Positions 26,401 through 32,903 of a stretch of DNA of 64,000 nucleotides are shown here, one piece after another (positions within the stretch are counted from its first letter, which is position 1; each line of letters starts with the position of its first letter). Where the stretch lies: assembly GCA_020161935.1 (NCBI GenBank), contig JAIUNI010000009.1:1-64000 (forward strand), read 5' to 3'. The notes under the pieces are model-generated. The model did not search any database, had not been told where the DNA came from, and was given only the letters and a program-made list of their open reading frames with translations. A program made the translations under genes and the position numbers. The DNA comes from Chloroflexota bacterium (GTDB lineage Bacteria; Chloroflexota; Anaerolineae; Aggregatilineales; Phototrophicaceae).

Positions 26401-27664
26401 TCAGCCGTTCTTCGTGAACATCCCAACAGGGACAACAACCGTCGAACTGCGGAACGTCGGCGCACTCTACGGCTCGCTTGACCAGATTACGCTGCTCGGT
26501 GATCCTGATCCGAACGGTGTGAACGGGGTAGGCTTCTACGAGGAAAACAACCCGTTGTTCACCTACACCGGCGCATGGTCAGCCGTAACCGGAACCGAAC
26601 CGTCCGGTAACGGGGCGTACTATACCTACGCACCGAATGCGACAGTGACCTTCAAAGTGACAGGAACGTCGTTCTCAATCTACCGTGTGCTGACTGCTGG
26701 CGCGGGTACGTTCACCGTCACCATCGACGGCGCACCAGCCGGTACTTATGCCAACACGGCGACGGGCGGTGTATTCTGGCAGCAGCCGATTGAGTTTGGC
26801 GGGCTGACGAACACCACGCATACGGTGGTCATCACCAAGACTTCACCGGCGACCGACTTCATCTACTTTGATGCGGTACGGGTGGTCAATCCGGCGGCAG
26901 CGCTCACGGTTGGTCAGTATCAGGAGAACTATCCGGGTCTGACGTATACCGGCGCGTGGACGCAGAACGCAACTAACAAGTCATCCACCACGGCTGGCAA
27001 CACGATGACCTTCAGCTTCACCGGGACGGGCTTCGGTATCATCACCGCTACACCGCTGAACGGTGCTGAAGTGGACATTTGCTACACCCTGCAAGGTGGC
27101 AGCGCGGTCTGTGCCAACAACCTGCCCGCGACGCAGGCTAACGTCGGCTACAGCTTCTACAACTTGAAGCAGGGTACATACAACGTTACCGTCACGCACT
27201 CCGGCGCGGGAACAGGTTCAGCGCTGCTGGCAATCGACCGCGTGTTCGTCATGAATACACCGGCAGCCACGCTGCAACCGGGAACCTATGAGGAAAATGC
27301 GGCTGGCATCGTCTACAGCCCGCGCGACCTGTGGATTTCCGCCACGTCGCCGAGCTACTCCGGTGGCACGGTGCGCGTGACCTCGCAGAAGGGTGCGGTG
27401 GTGCAGATACGCTTCAACGGGAACTCGCTGTTCTTGTACCAACTCGCGTGGGCGGGTGCAGCCAGCAACCTCCAGTTGTGTGTGCTGCTCACGGATGCCG
27501 CCGGTAATCCGACCTCGCTTTGCTCGACCTACAGCCAGAACACACCGCCGACAACCTTTGTCGCACCGGTCGCATTCTACGGCTTCGGTTCGGGCGTGCA
27601 TGAAGTGGTGATCGAAAATCGGTCACAGCAGCCTTTCAACATCGACCGTATCTTGGTGAACTAA
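17456..27664 (+). CDS. Giant secreted subtilisin-like protein with 13 C-terminal repeats
   Basis: 3402 residues with GGAGGAATTC before the ATG. Order: signal peptide (1-32, ends SMAQ); Pro/Thr linker (33-125); beta-sandwich-like domain (about 125-290); acidic EATVEAT linker (about 310-350); propeptide-like domain (about 360-465); peptidase S8 domain (about 500-870) with a complete triad, Asp513 (AVIDTGFG), His554 (TTHGLNM) and Ser845 (GTSSAAAHVAG); right-handed beta-helix (about 935-1430) closing with DIGAYELG; cadherin/Ig-like region (to about 1680); and 13 repeats of about 130 residues (from nt 22500 to the end), each opening like YQENxxxLTYTGTW and closing like GATYGSIDQITLLG. It probably acts at the cell surface as a protease-adhesin. 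No sortase motif or S-layer homology domain is seen, so the anchoring mode is unknown. Confidence 0.88.
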   Translation: MRAYTHRLLTFAIQCAMIVALTFVLSGHSMAQDVPPETPAPTETGTVAPTDAPTEIPTVIPTNVPTEVPTEVVTDVPSEAVTAEPTTVPTDVTTTPDAVTETPLTPAPTDSTTLPPATPVNPDLFVDDFQDAEASGWVLTSGWAVVEDAGNYVLGTTGANETAMLTGMAWPYYTLSFRVLGSVQLSMTAGGSTYQIKVAADGATSLSKDGVLLAEAAGVAVTEGTAEPTPAWHTVNILAPGNLLAVKVDDLTPISAADPALLGMGPLVFSTDAANTAPVALDDINIRRLDAPPPAPTPEPTLAVGTLPPPPELTPEVTVEATVEVTAEATVEATAEVTPEATVEATAEATVEPLGLGDDIRAKLPTALVDALDLYTAGDIEGAQAALADYFIIVDDQQRIQVTIWAVDESAAAAIAGGIPASGGALLEAFSVQLQAFLTLDGLMTFIHSPDVRFIELPPRAVSTSSALRQQMEVQGTGQGTGTEVTEALDTTGAVAWHQANIKGAGVGIAVIDTGFGYNAALPNTTPVGDAGEYACMFNNTINNLSGVSGDTTHGLNMVQVLCDMAPLSNVYMYKATNATNLRAAVLNARTNNAVKVIVIAMDLGASVSPGDGTGGGVEDLLYAELASARAAGKIVIASAGNNQGRYITLNYTSGGVTVPMTVYPGDTIHISWNNWSGSTVNFPSTLSGDFSATINSSRPAAPRNAFPVSTSNCPTGPCSVTLNLSGNAASIVQVQIAGSGVITSSGVNPLSALATAGNIARPADSPNVIAVGAVCNDSSMSLNLESTSAQGPAFAAGGTLNVLGPSFTRSQIKPDLSGPSHVSLFNNPVDSFNCSDPAGFSGTSSAAAHVAGMAALLVSNTNASMSDFDGTTSAAFDAVKDYMQTHTVDNVSVPAFAVGYDTAYGAGLTVLGNPAYDLRNTIVARAAAVDALPATCVSPVYVGLANPGALQDGSITAPYVSMNEAIAKAAANQCVVVLPGEYVAQIYANDSHLTPAVISYESATSFPASVVVGNVTLTGQSNLWSVFQSPIFIDDNDVIVDGFVAQRAGILTDSASGISIRTETPALRIRNSTNTVVQNSTFLLYKSPGTVTDTTGVQIKGSLFSGFIIPTVGSGSFTSPQKNSAILEFTNSTGALVSNNIFQNSTIPSTYDTPNPWQPAIIGVRYSGIRFYNNQFKSNTAATIVGVNQLIGGPGSAKLDDEVQFVSSLFSSNTLNGPLLHLFVLPNLRFVNNTVVSNVMQAESSISQDAFSYDGYFVYGNRNSGFGDLGSREVEIHNNLFYGNSPLLRGLLSDVASGINIGCNAIGAGAPVRNNWFVPFIGANSATNTLPGECVSAGKIVNSIEESINPTTLFFGAAFDAAHPFRVRPTDSSTPTLKGAINTGDDQALIDIFGSDPLTGYQAQMDLRGSMRWNLGVNPNPTYQTTHVDIGAYELGTASAPVPDPITRTVAEDAGTTVSFTLTAVGGYTQTFALSTLPTEYDPNPANGCLGQPARFVAPNTIIYCPPANFHTRYGAGNTDVPVVIGFTVEDKVFKPGELNSSTISLTITPQEDGTPTATDFNSLSDYFTPITQQLSPIVQFGNFALSGTGGSVDFPYTFAFGAKIPTLGEEDDLLKNGPSGDSTVQVLTDAFAAANTNGGKLILNPVAGRQGFYKFTYTVTDQDGDVGTGNGTIVILPTLAQEGVYDDASFNFVYTGSGWNPSFVAGAYNNTLHATSAAGNTLEIPFSGSVIRFYLRGSTSASSTLKTAFQIDIGSGSSPYESYNNTKTALGAGFTCVNSLNSLAPDANSDVVNFSATGAAYTITCSGFPTGQVHSVRLTTNNATALTVDRAEISAGVMTAGKVYQENSPNITYTGTWLQGPNASMLGGAWAYTNQNGATFSFKIDSSVGRVVFYRTVYNALYGTSNIYLDGNLVTPIATMVNNNSTTLKFGQPFILTIANPGNHTITVRNMSATYGSIDQITTLPIAQAMGVGTYQENYPDLTYSGTWVQGANGSMLGGAWAYTNENNASVTFKIDSSVSRIELYRVIYAAGVYGTMSVYLDGSPIPLTTIPNNTSATLLFGQPIVINIPTPGAHTVRLQNIGATYGSIDQIKLLGAVQPLTTTPGVYQENDLNLIYTGKWTQAAHASAISGRWAYTNESGASVSFKIDSSVSRVVIYRTTYLTGSYGTMNVYVDDDPTPIAMVNTSASLQFGQTFVLDVTPGNHTIKIQNVGTTYGSIDQIRLLGSLADLGPGTYQDNDLNLTYTGNWTADVNASMLGGTRRYTNQPTASFKFTVNNSVERIVFYRTTAVGWGSMQIEVNGVAVLPNMINVGTATSFGQPFMVTIPLPANGVEIEVTNLEAKFSDIDQIVLLGAPERLSSSSGVIQDTSTAFTYTGNWISQANTLALGGTRRYTSENNAEVSFLINNTVSRIVIYRTVFQAPSFGTMQVYIDGSLHPDINQRTIPNTGSSSVAYGRPFEITIPSTGNHKISIRNVGTTFGDIDQILLLPAATRLTAGANGTSYQDNHEDITYTGTWVYGTHASMSGNSWHYTTQNGAEFSFDIDSSVGRIVFYRPLYLAGVYGTMQVFVDGVLSTTIANNTSTTLLFKQPFVMLIGTPGDHTITVRNIGTTYGVIDQIDLLPPTTTMTDSPGVYQEDNVNLTYRGVWTQFASAQMLSGAWRFTSDPNGSVTFDIDSSVSRIVVYRATAPTYGSMQVFLDNSATALVTIPNNTSTALMVGQPFEFNIPTPGAHTVTIKNVGATISGIDQISLLGAPERLGLDDYQEDDPALVYSNNWVQAANASAFGGSWRYTNVANATVKFDIDATVGRVVVYRSTNVAPTYGSMQVFLDGNLTTPIATISSVSATALHKQPYVVTIANPGNHTITIRNVAATYSGIDQITLLEPAAELVVGDYQESSLDLAYNGTWTQGANANMLGSAWAYTNTAGSSVSFKVDDSVVKRMIVYRTTSTTGVYGTMQVLLNGVVAVTMNNATPSLMYRQPFFVNIPTGTTTVELRNVGALYGSLDQITLLGDPDPNGVNGVGFYEENNPLFTYTGAWSAVTGTEPSGNGAYYTYAPNATVTFKVTGTSFSIYRVLTAGAGTFTVTIDGAPAGTYANTATGGVFWQQPIEFGGLTNTTHTVVITKTSPATDFIYFDAVRVVNPAAALTVGQYQENYPGLTYTGAWTQNATNKSSTTAGNTMTFSFTGTGFGIITATPLNGAEVDICYTLQGGSAVCANNLPATQANVGYSFYNLKQGTYNVTVTHSGAGTGSALLAIDRVFVMNTPAATLQPGTYEENAAGIVYSPRDLWISATSPSYSGGTVRVTSQKGAVVQIRFNGNSLFLYQLAWAGAASNLQLCVLLTDAAGNPTSLCSTYSQNTPPTTFVAPVAFYGFGSGVHEVVIENRSQQPFNIDRILVN
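22500..27661 (+). repeat. 13 tandem ~130-residue coding repeats
   Basis: Units begin near nt 22500, 22983, 23370, 23775, 24160, 24545, 24960, 25355, 25745, 26140, 26527, 26905 and 27280. The consensus has an opening YQEN..LTYTGTW, a central VSFKIDSSVSRIVVYRT, then GTMQVYLDG, IPNNTSTTL, GQPFVVTIPTPGNHTITIRN and a final YGSIDQITLL. Nucleotide sequences have diverged clearly between units, so the array is old and under selection at protein level. The first unit and the last three are the most divergent. Confidence 0.85.
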
Positions 27665-27687
27665 TCACCAGAACGGCTACGAGTATG

Positions 27688-27721
27688 AGCAGGGTAGATG
27701 GTATCATCTGCCCTGCTTTAT
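27688..27721 (+). terminator. Rho-independent terminator after the giant gene
   Basis: AGCAGGGTAGATG (27688-27700) pairs with CATCTGCCCTGCT (27705-27717) with one G-T wobble, loop GTAT, followed by TTATATTATT. It lies 24 nt after the stop codon. Confidence 0.8.
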
Positions 27722-27745
27722 ATTATTGTCACAAAAGAGTCATCT

Positions 27746-28363
27746 ATGAAAATGTCGCTGCGCCATCCTATTTCCGCTGTTTTACTGCTCGCTGGCCTCT
27801 TGGCGGGTTGTACCGGAAATCCAGACGAAAATGCCGTCCTGCCGACGCTGGCCGTGCTGCCCAGCTTGACCCCCGAAAATACGGTGACACTTGAGCCAAC
27901 CTTCACCCAAGACCCTTCTGAATTGGCGACTAAAGCCCCTGAGGATACAAATGTAGACGCGCTTGAGACTCCGAATGCCATCGTCTTACCGTCGCCCTTA
28001 GAAGCGGTAGGCACCCCCACACCCGATGAGTCCTTTAGCTTTACCAGCTTTCCATCTACGCTCAGTGTAGGGGATGAATATACGTTGGAAGGGGTTTTCA
28101 CGACCGACGACGTGGATAGCGAAAATGCGGCGCTGACGAATGACAGCGGGCAAACGGTTAATCTATTGGTCGATCCCTTTACCGCGATGATGGGCAATAA
28201 CCAGCGGGTACAAATTACGGGTATTGTTGAGGCGCAGCCCGGTGGCGAGGAAAACGCGATTCGGGTCAGCGCGATCAATTTGTTGGACTCGCAGCCAGAG
28301 GCAACCGAGGCGAGTGATCTGCCGCCCGATATGCTGCCAGCCGTAACCGCCGAGACCCCATAA
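27746..28363 (+). CDS. Lipoprotein of unknown function
   Basis: About 205 residues from the ATG at 27746; an upstream in-frame start at 27698 would lie inside the terminator and is rejected. MKMSLRHPISAVLLLAGLLAGC is a lipoprotein signal with lipobox LAGC. A Thr/Pro-rich spacer follows to about residue 95, then a small beta domain (FPSTLSVGDEYTLEGVFTTDD ... VNLLVDPFTAMMGNNQRVQITGIVEA) reminiscent of OB-fold-like single-domain surface proteins. No cysteines remain after the lipidated one. It lies alone between the giant protease and the polysaccharide cluster, with a 235-nt gap after it that holds nothing recognisable. Confidence 0.7.
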   Translation: MKMSLRHPISAVLLLAGLLAGCTGNPDENAVLPTLAVLPSLTPENTVTLEPTFTQDPSELATKAPEDTNVDALETPNAIVLPSPLEAVGTPTPDESFSFTSFPSTLSVGDEYTLEGVFTTDDVDSENAALTNDSGQTVNLLVDPFTAMMGNNQRVQITGIVEAQPGGEENAIRVSAINLLDSQPEATEASDLPPDMLPAVTAETP

Positions 28364-28598
28364 AGCGGTATTTCGGGTTGGTAGGCGGTCAACGACCAGC
28401 GTTTAGGTGGTCTTGTTAAGGGTTGCGGTTTCTATGGGCATACGGCAGAATACACCCATTAATGACGGCTAGTAAGCAACCTTGAATGCACGTTTGCCTG
28501 AGTTTCACCTCAACTTTAAGCTCAACTGCGCTTGTCTATCCACCTGTGTTAGAGGGTGCGATGCCACATTTTTCCTCCTTCAATAATGGGACTGCAAC

Positions 28599-29708
28599 AT
28601 GAACCGAATTCCCGTCGCCGAACCACTCTTAAACGGTAACGAACGCAAATATGTCGATGATTGTATTGATACCGGCTGGATTTCCGGCAGCGGTAAATAC
28701 GTCAATGGCCTCGAAGAACAATTCGCGGCCTTCTGCGGCGCACGCTACGCGATTGCCGTATTTAACGGTACGGTGGCGCTGCATGTGGCGCTGCTGGCAT
28801 TGAAGGTCGGGCCGGGGGATGAAGTGATCGTCCCGGATTTGACCTACATCGCTTCCGCCAATACCGTCGCTTACTGCGGCGCGACACCCGTTTTCGTGGA
28901 TGTTGACCCGTATACATGGACGCTCGATATTGCGGATGTCGCTCGTAAGATTACCCCACGCACCAAAGCCATCATGCCCGTGCATGTCTACGGGCATCCG
29001 TCAGAGATGGGGCCGCTGGTTGAACTCGCCAAGCAGTACAATATCGCCATTGTTGAAGATGCTGCCGAAGCCCACGGTGCAGAATATAAAGGCCAGCGTG
29101 TCGGTGGTATCGGCGAACTGGCGACCTTCAGCTTCTTTGGCAATAAGATCATTACCTCCGGCGAAGGTGGCATCATCACCACCAACGATCAGGGCTTGAT
29201 GGACGAAATACGCTTGCTCAAAGGGCAGGGTATGGACCCCAAGCGCCGCTACTGGTTCCCTGTGATTGGCTACAACTACCGCATGACCAACGTACAGGCG
29301 GCGATTGCGCTGGCGCAGTTGGAGCAGGTCGATTGGTTCATTCAGCGGCGCTTAGAAGTCGCCTCGTGGTATGAAGAAGAATTGAAGGGCAGCATGTTCA
29401 CCCTTTCGCCTCAAGCGGAATGGGCGAAGAACGTGTATTGGCTGTACTGTGTTTTGGTACCGGAAGGTATCGACCGTGACCGCTTTATGGCGGATATGGA
29501 CAAGGAAAACATCGAAACCCGTCCGTTCTTCTACCCGATGCACGTGCTACCGCCGTACTTGGATGAGCAGGGCGACACGAAGTTCCCCGTGACCACGCGG
29601 TTGGCGGCATCCGGCGTAAACCTGCCGTCGTCGGCAAAGATTACCCGCGCCGATGTCAAGCGCATCTGCGAGGCGATGTTCAAGTGCTTGGCCTTGCAGG
29701 ATAGCTAA
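28599..29708 (+). CDS. DegT/DnrJ/EryC1-family sugar aminotransferase (perosamine-synthase-like)
   Basis: 369 residues, PLP-dependent. RIPVAEPLLNGNERKYVDDCIDTGWIS is the usual N-terminus of the group; SGSGKYVNGLEEQFAAFCGARYAIAVFNGTVALHVALLAL binds cofactor phosphate; VEDAAEAHGAEYKG supplies the Asp for the pyridine ring; FSFFGNKIITSGEGG contains the Schiff-base Lys183. Similarity in length and motifs is closest to GDP-perosamine synthases, which aminate GDP-4-keto-6-deoxymannose with glutamate as donor, but other 4-amino sugars are possible. The next gene, 5 nt away, is a GNAT acetyltransferase, which fits making an N-acetylated amino sugar for the polysaccharide exported by Wzm/Wzt. Confidence 0.85.
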   Translation: MNRIPVAEPLLNGNERKYVDDCIDTGWISGSGKYVNGLEEQFAAFCGARYAIAVFNGTVALHVALLALKVGPGDEVIVPDLTYIASANTVAYCGATPVFVDVDPYTWTLDIADVARKITPRTKAIMPVHVYGHPSEMGPLVELAKQYNIAIVEDAAEAHGAEYKGQRVGGIGELATFSFFGNKIITSGEGGIITTNDQGLMDEIRLLKGQGMDPKRRYWFPVIGYNYRMTNVQAAIALAQLEQVDWFIQRRLEVASWYEEELKGSMFTLSPQAEWAKNVYWLYCVLVPEGIDRDRFMADMDKENIETRPFFYPMHVLPPYLDEQGDTKFPVTTRLAASGVNLPSSAKITRADVKRICEAMFKCLALQDS

Positions 29709-29713
29709 CGACC

Positions 29714-30175
29714 ATGAAGAACCTTGTCCTGCGCCCGCTAACGGTGGCGGATGCTTCCGCATTCAGCGCGATGTTGAGCGCACAGCCATCCGGCTATATC
29801 CAGTATTTCCGCCCGTTTGACTTTGATGTCGCGACGGTGACGAAGCTGCTGGAAGGGGCGCGGGATGATATATATATGGGCTTTTTTGTCTCAGATACCC
29901 TCGCTGGATTTTTTATGCTGCGCGGCTGGGACAGCGGCTACGCGATCCCTGCCTACGGGGTAACAGTTGCACAGGATTTCGCCGGAATGGGTTTGGCGAC
30001 GCTCTCGTTGGATGCCAGCAAGAGCATCTGCCGTCTGCGGGGTGTCGAACGCCTGATGCTAAAAGTACATCCCGACAACGCGACGGCGAAACGCCTGTAC
30101 GAAAAAGCGGGTTTTGTGCAAACGGGTGTTGATACCCGCAATGACAATCTGATTTACCACTATGACTTCAAATAG
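29714..30175 (+). CDS. GNAT-family N-acetyltransferase
   Basis: A 153-residue single GNAT domain. NLVLRPLTVADASAFSAML is the N-terminal strand and helix; YGVTVAQDFAGMGLATLSLDASKSICRLRGVERLMLKVHPDNATAKRLYEKAGFVQTG contains the acetyl-CoA phosphate loop (QDFAGMGLA, a variant of Q/RxxGxG/A) and the characteristic HPDNATAKRLYEKAGF motif. It starts 5 nt after the aminotransferase stop, so the two are likely co-translated, and it probably acetylates the amino group made by that enzyme. Acetylation of a protein or other amine cannot be excluded. Confidence 0.82.
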   Translation: MKNLVLRPLTVADASAFSAMLSAQPSGYIQYFRPFDFDVATVTKLLEGARDDIYMGFFVSDTLAGFFMLRGWDSGYAIPAYGVTVAQDFAGMGLATLSLDASKSICRLRGVERLMLKVHPDNATAKRLYEKAGFVQTGVDTRNDNLIYHYDFK

Positions 30176-30202
30176 TCATCCTCTGCTGCTTTCCCTTCGC
30201 TG

Positions 30203-31477
30203 ATGACCACCTGCCTTGTCAACCTCGCCTACCTTGATCCTGCCCATATCGGCGGTGTCGGGCGTATTGCCCAAGAGGTCAGCCGCTTACTCGCCGAATG
30301 CGCGGATACCCGCACGATGCGCGTGACCTTTGTCGTCGGTTGGCGTTTTGCGGGGGCGTTCGCGGAATGGATGGGCGCGTCGGCAGTCGTCGTGCCCTAC
30401 TTAACCCGCTACGACTTCGCGCTGACGGTGCGTTTACTCAAGCCGGACGTGGTTGTCAGCTCTTTGTTCGGCCTCGAACCCTTCCAGCAGGTGCAAGCGC
30501 GGCATGTCGCCGGAATGCCGGACGCGCTGGTACTCGACCACCCCGAATTATTTAACGCGGCTGATCTCGCTTACCGCCAGCAGGTGTACGCCAACCTCTC
30601 GCGAGCATTCCGTGTGGTGACGCTTTCCGAACACGCGCGAGGCCGACTGCTTCACCATACAGCGCTCAAACCGGAGCAGGTGGTGGTTGCCGCGTTGGGT
30701 GCTGACCCGCGCACACAAACCACCTCCGCTGCATTGACGGATTTACCCTCCCGCTATCTCCTGTATCCGGCGAATTATTGGCCGCACAAACGGCACGATC
30801 TCCTGCTGCGGATTATGAATCGCGTGTGGGAACAGCAGCCGGACTTGCATCTGATCCTCACAGGTGGGCGCTCAGAAGCCGATCAACAAACACTGCGCGA
30901 ACTGATTGCCCGGAACGGCTGCCCGCCCGAACGTATCCACGACCTCGGCTACGTCACTGATGCCCAACTGACGGCGCTATATCGTGAGGCGGAAGCTGTC
31001 CTTTTTACCTCACAATATGAAGGTTTCGGGATGCCGCTGCTCGAAGCGATGCGGCAGGGCTGCCCTGTCATTTGTGCGCCGGTCGCCTCGATGCCGGAAA
31101 TTGTGGGCGAGGCGGGTATCTACGTGAGCGGCGAGGATATTGACGCATGGGCGAATGCTGTCCTCAAAACGCTGCCCGAACAGCGCGAACGATTAGTCGT
31201 TTTGGGTGTCCAGCAGGCGGCGAAATACACATGGGCGAATACCCGCGCCCGCTGGCATAGCATCCTCGCCGAAGCGGGTGTTGATTGCGCGGAAGGAACC
31301 CCAAACGCGCAGGTTGCCGCGATTGCCGCGCGAAACCAAACGCTGCTTGAACGCATGAGCAAGATCGCCTCAGGCATTGGGCGCAACCGCCTCCGCCAAA
31401 TCCTGTGGATGCCGCTGCTCTTAGCGCTGCAAGCCCGGCTGCTGTGGCAGGCGCGAACGTATAGCCGAACCCGCTAG
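30203..31477 (+). CDS. GT4-type glycosyltransferase
   Basis: 424 residues, GT-B fold. The C-terminal half shows the donor-binding pattern: YLLYPANYWPHKRHDLLLRIMNRV, LHLILTGGRSEADQQTL, RIHDLGYVTDAQLTALYREAEAVLFTSQYEGFGMPLLEAMRQGCPVICAPVASMPEIVGEAGIYV, where EGFGMPLLE is the E-x7-E motif of retaining GT4 enzymes. The N-terminal half binds the acceptor (TCLVNLAYLDPAHIGGVGRIAQEV). It transfers a sugar from a nucleotide donor during polysaccharide assembly in the cytoplasm. It follows the GNAT gene by 27 nt; its last 4 nt overlap the end of the opposite-strand glycosyltransferase gene. Confidence 0.85.
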   Translation: MTTCLVNLAYLDPAHIGGVGRIAQEVSRLLAECADTRTMRVTFVVGWRFAGAFAEWMGASAVVVPYLTRYDFALTVRLLKPDVVVSSLFGLEPFQQVQARHVAGMPDALVLDHPELFNAADLAYRQQVYANLSRAFRVVTLSEHARGRLLHHTALKPEQVVVAALGADPRTQTTSAALTDLPSRYLLYPANYWPHKRHDLLLRIMNRVWEQQPDLHLILTGGRSEADQQTLRELIARNGCPPERIHDLGYVTDAQLTALYREAEAVLFTSQYEGFGMPLLEAMRQGCPVICAPVASMPEIVGEAGIYVSGEDIDAWANAVLKTLPEQRERLVVLGVQQAAKYTWANTRARWHSILAEAGVDCAEGTPNAQVAAIAARNQTLLERMSKIASGIGRNRLRQILWMPLLLALQARLLWQARTYSRTR

Positions 31478-32706
31478 CTTTTGGTGACACGCTCAAAGAC
31501 TTCGGCATACTGTGCGGCAACAGCCGACCACGTTTGGCGCGGGATGCCTCGCGTCGCTTCGGCAGCTTGTTTGTACTGCGGGTAATTGTCGAGCAGGGTG
31601 TTGAGGCTTTCGACGATGCGCTCCGGCGCATACGGGTCGAACCACAGCACTCCCGCGTCACGCCCGCTGAGTGACTCGCGCATCACGGGAATATCCGAAC
31701 ACAGTACCGGCACACCCAGCGCTAACGACTCCTCAACCGGATAGCTGCCACCCCCTTCAGAAAGCCCCGGCATGATGGTGGCGGCGGCCCGCTGCTGGAT
31801 GGCGTTCAACTCCGCATCGTTTACGTAGCCGTATGCAAAAAGATCGCGCCCCGCTTGCAGCCCCAAACGGGTCACTAAGCCTTGCAGCACATCCTGCCGC
31901 CAATAACGGTTGGCTGCTAAGTTGTGGTCGCTGCTCATCACCTCGACCCCTTCGCCGACTAACACGAGCGGATATTCCGTGCGGCGGGCGAAGCGTGACC
32001 ACGCCACGAGCAGGTTTTCATGGTTCTTGTGGGCGTTGATATTGGCAGCGTAGAGGATGAACTTGGACGGCAGGTTTGCGAACTGCGTTGACAATGCAGG
32101 GCTGCTTTCGGTCAGCTTGTCGTCGAGTAGGATGTTATGGCGGATAAGGTGTGTGGTTGGCGAGAGATCGCTAAAGTGAACCTGCAACCGCTGGCGCGTG
32201 TGTTCGGACGAGACAACAACCGCGCGGCTGTGGGTGAGCCAATCACGGGTGCGCTCGCGCTCTAAGGTTGTGCCGCGACCGCCGAGAATTTCGGGGAAGT
32301 CGAGCAGCGTGGCATCTTGGAAGGTGCAAACAACCGGCTTTTGAAACGGGTAGTAGGGTACGCCATGCGGCCAAAACACATATACCGCGTCCATATCCCT
32401 TTCAAGCGAGTGGAATAGGCCGGGGGCGGTCATCTGGTGACGCAGGTATCGAGCGCGGCTGCGGAGAATATGCAGCGGGTTCGAGTCGCTGCGCCAGCGT
32501 TCTTTCTCCAACCAGCCGCCCGCTTGCGCCGGTTTGAGGCTAATAACCTCCAGCTTGTCGTGTGTCATCCCAAGATCAGCCGAGCGCGGCACGACCAGCC
32601 GCAATTTCGTAATGGTCGGTTGTTGGGCAAGGGCAAGCGTCAGGCGGGTGAGCAATCGCTTACCCCCACCGAGGTTCACATGCGGACACCAGATCAATAA
32701 GCGCAT
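31474..32706 (-). CDS. GT4-like glycosyltransferase
   Basis: 410 residues, GT-B fold. RLLIWCPHVNLGGGKRLLTRLTLALAQ is the N-terminal Gly-rich loop; the donor side includes SKFILYAANINAHKNHENLLVAW, LFAYGYVNDAELNAIQQRAAATIMPGLSEGGGSYPVEESLALGVPVLCSDIPVMRESLSG, with a GGGSYPVEE element in place of the usual EGFGLPxLE. It is convergent with the preceding glycosyltransferase gene (4-nt overlap). A TATAAT hexamer on its strand at about 32752-32757, followed by CCCC, may be the -10 element. The role is polysaccharide assembly; sugar and linkage are unknown. Confidence 0.82.
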   Translation of the reverse strand: MRLLIWCPHVNLGGGKRLLTRLTLALAQQPTITKLRLVVPRSADLGMTHDKLEVISLKPAQAGGWLEKERWRSDSNPLHILRSRARYLRHQMTAPGLFHSLERDMDAVYVFWPHGVPYYPFQKPVVCTFQDATLLDFPEILGGRGTTLERERTRDWLTHSRAVVVSSEHTRQRLQVHFSDLSPTTHLIRHNILLDDKLTESSPALSTQFANLPSKFILYAANINAHKNHENLLVAWSRFARRTEYPLVLVGEGVEVMSSDHNLAANRYWRQDVLQGLVTRLGLQAGRDLFAYGYVNDAELNAIQQRAAATIMPGLSEGGGSYPVEESLALGVPVLCSDIPVMRESLSGRDAGVLWFDPYAPERIVESLNTLLDNYPQYKQAAEATRGIPRQTWSAVAAQYAEVFERVTKS

Positions 32707-32903
32707 GAATGAATTTGACCCATTAGACGTTAAACGGTGCGTAAATGGGGATTATAGAGAATAGGCGCAGGCTTGAGTAGGGTTGTGGCGGTTCACCGTG
32801 TCGTATGGAGTAAAGTCCCCTTTTCGTGTAATATTCTGCATCCGTTTTGCCATCTGCGAACATGGCACCGGTTATTCGCATATAGGAAATCAAGTACAGC
32901 CTT

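Noticed and set aside
22500..27661. CRISPR or DNA-level tandem repeat
   Set aside because: The period is about 390 nt, in frame, and the units are diverged at DNA level; these are protein repeats.
17456..27664. Giant S8 protein as the mycosin (MycP) of the secretion locus
   Set aside because: It lacks a C-terminal membrane anchor, is 12 kb away behind a glycan cluster, and has an unrelated multi-domain layout.
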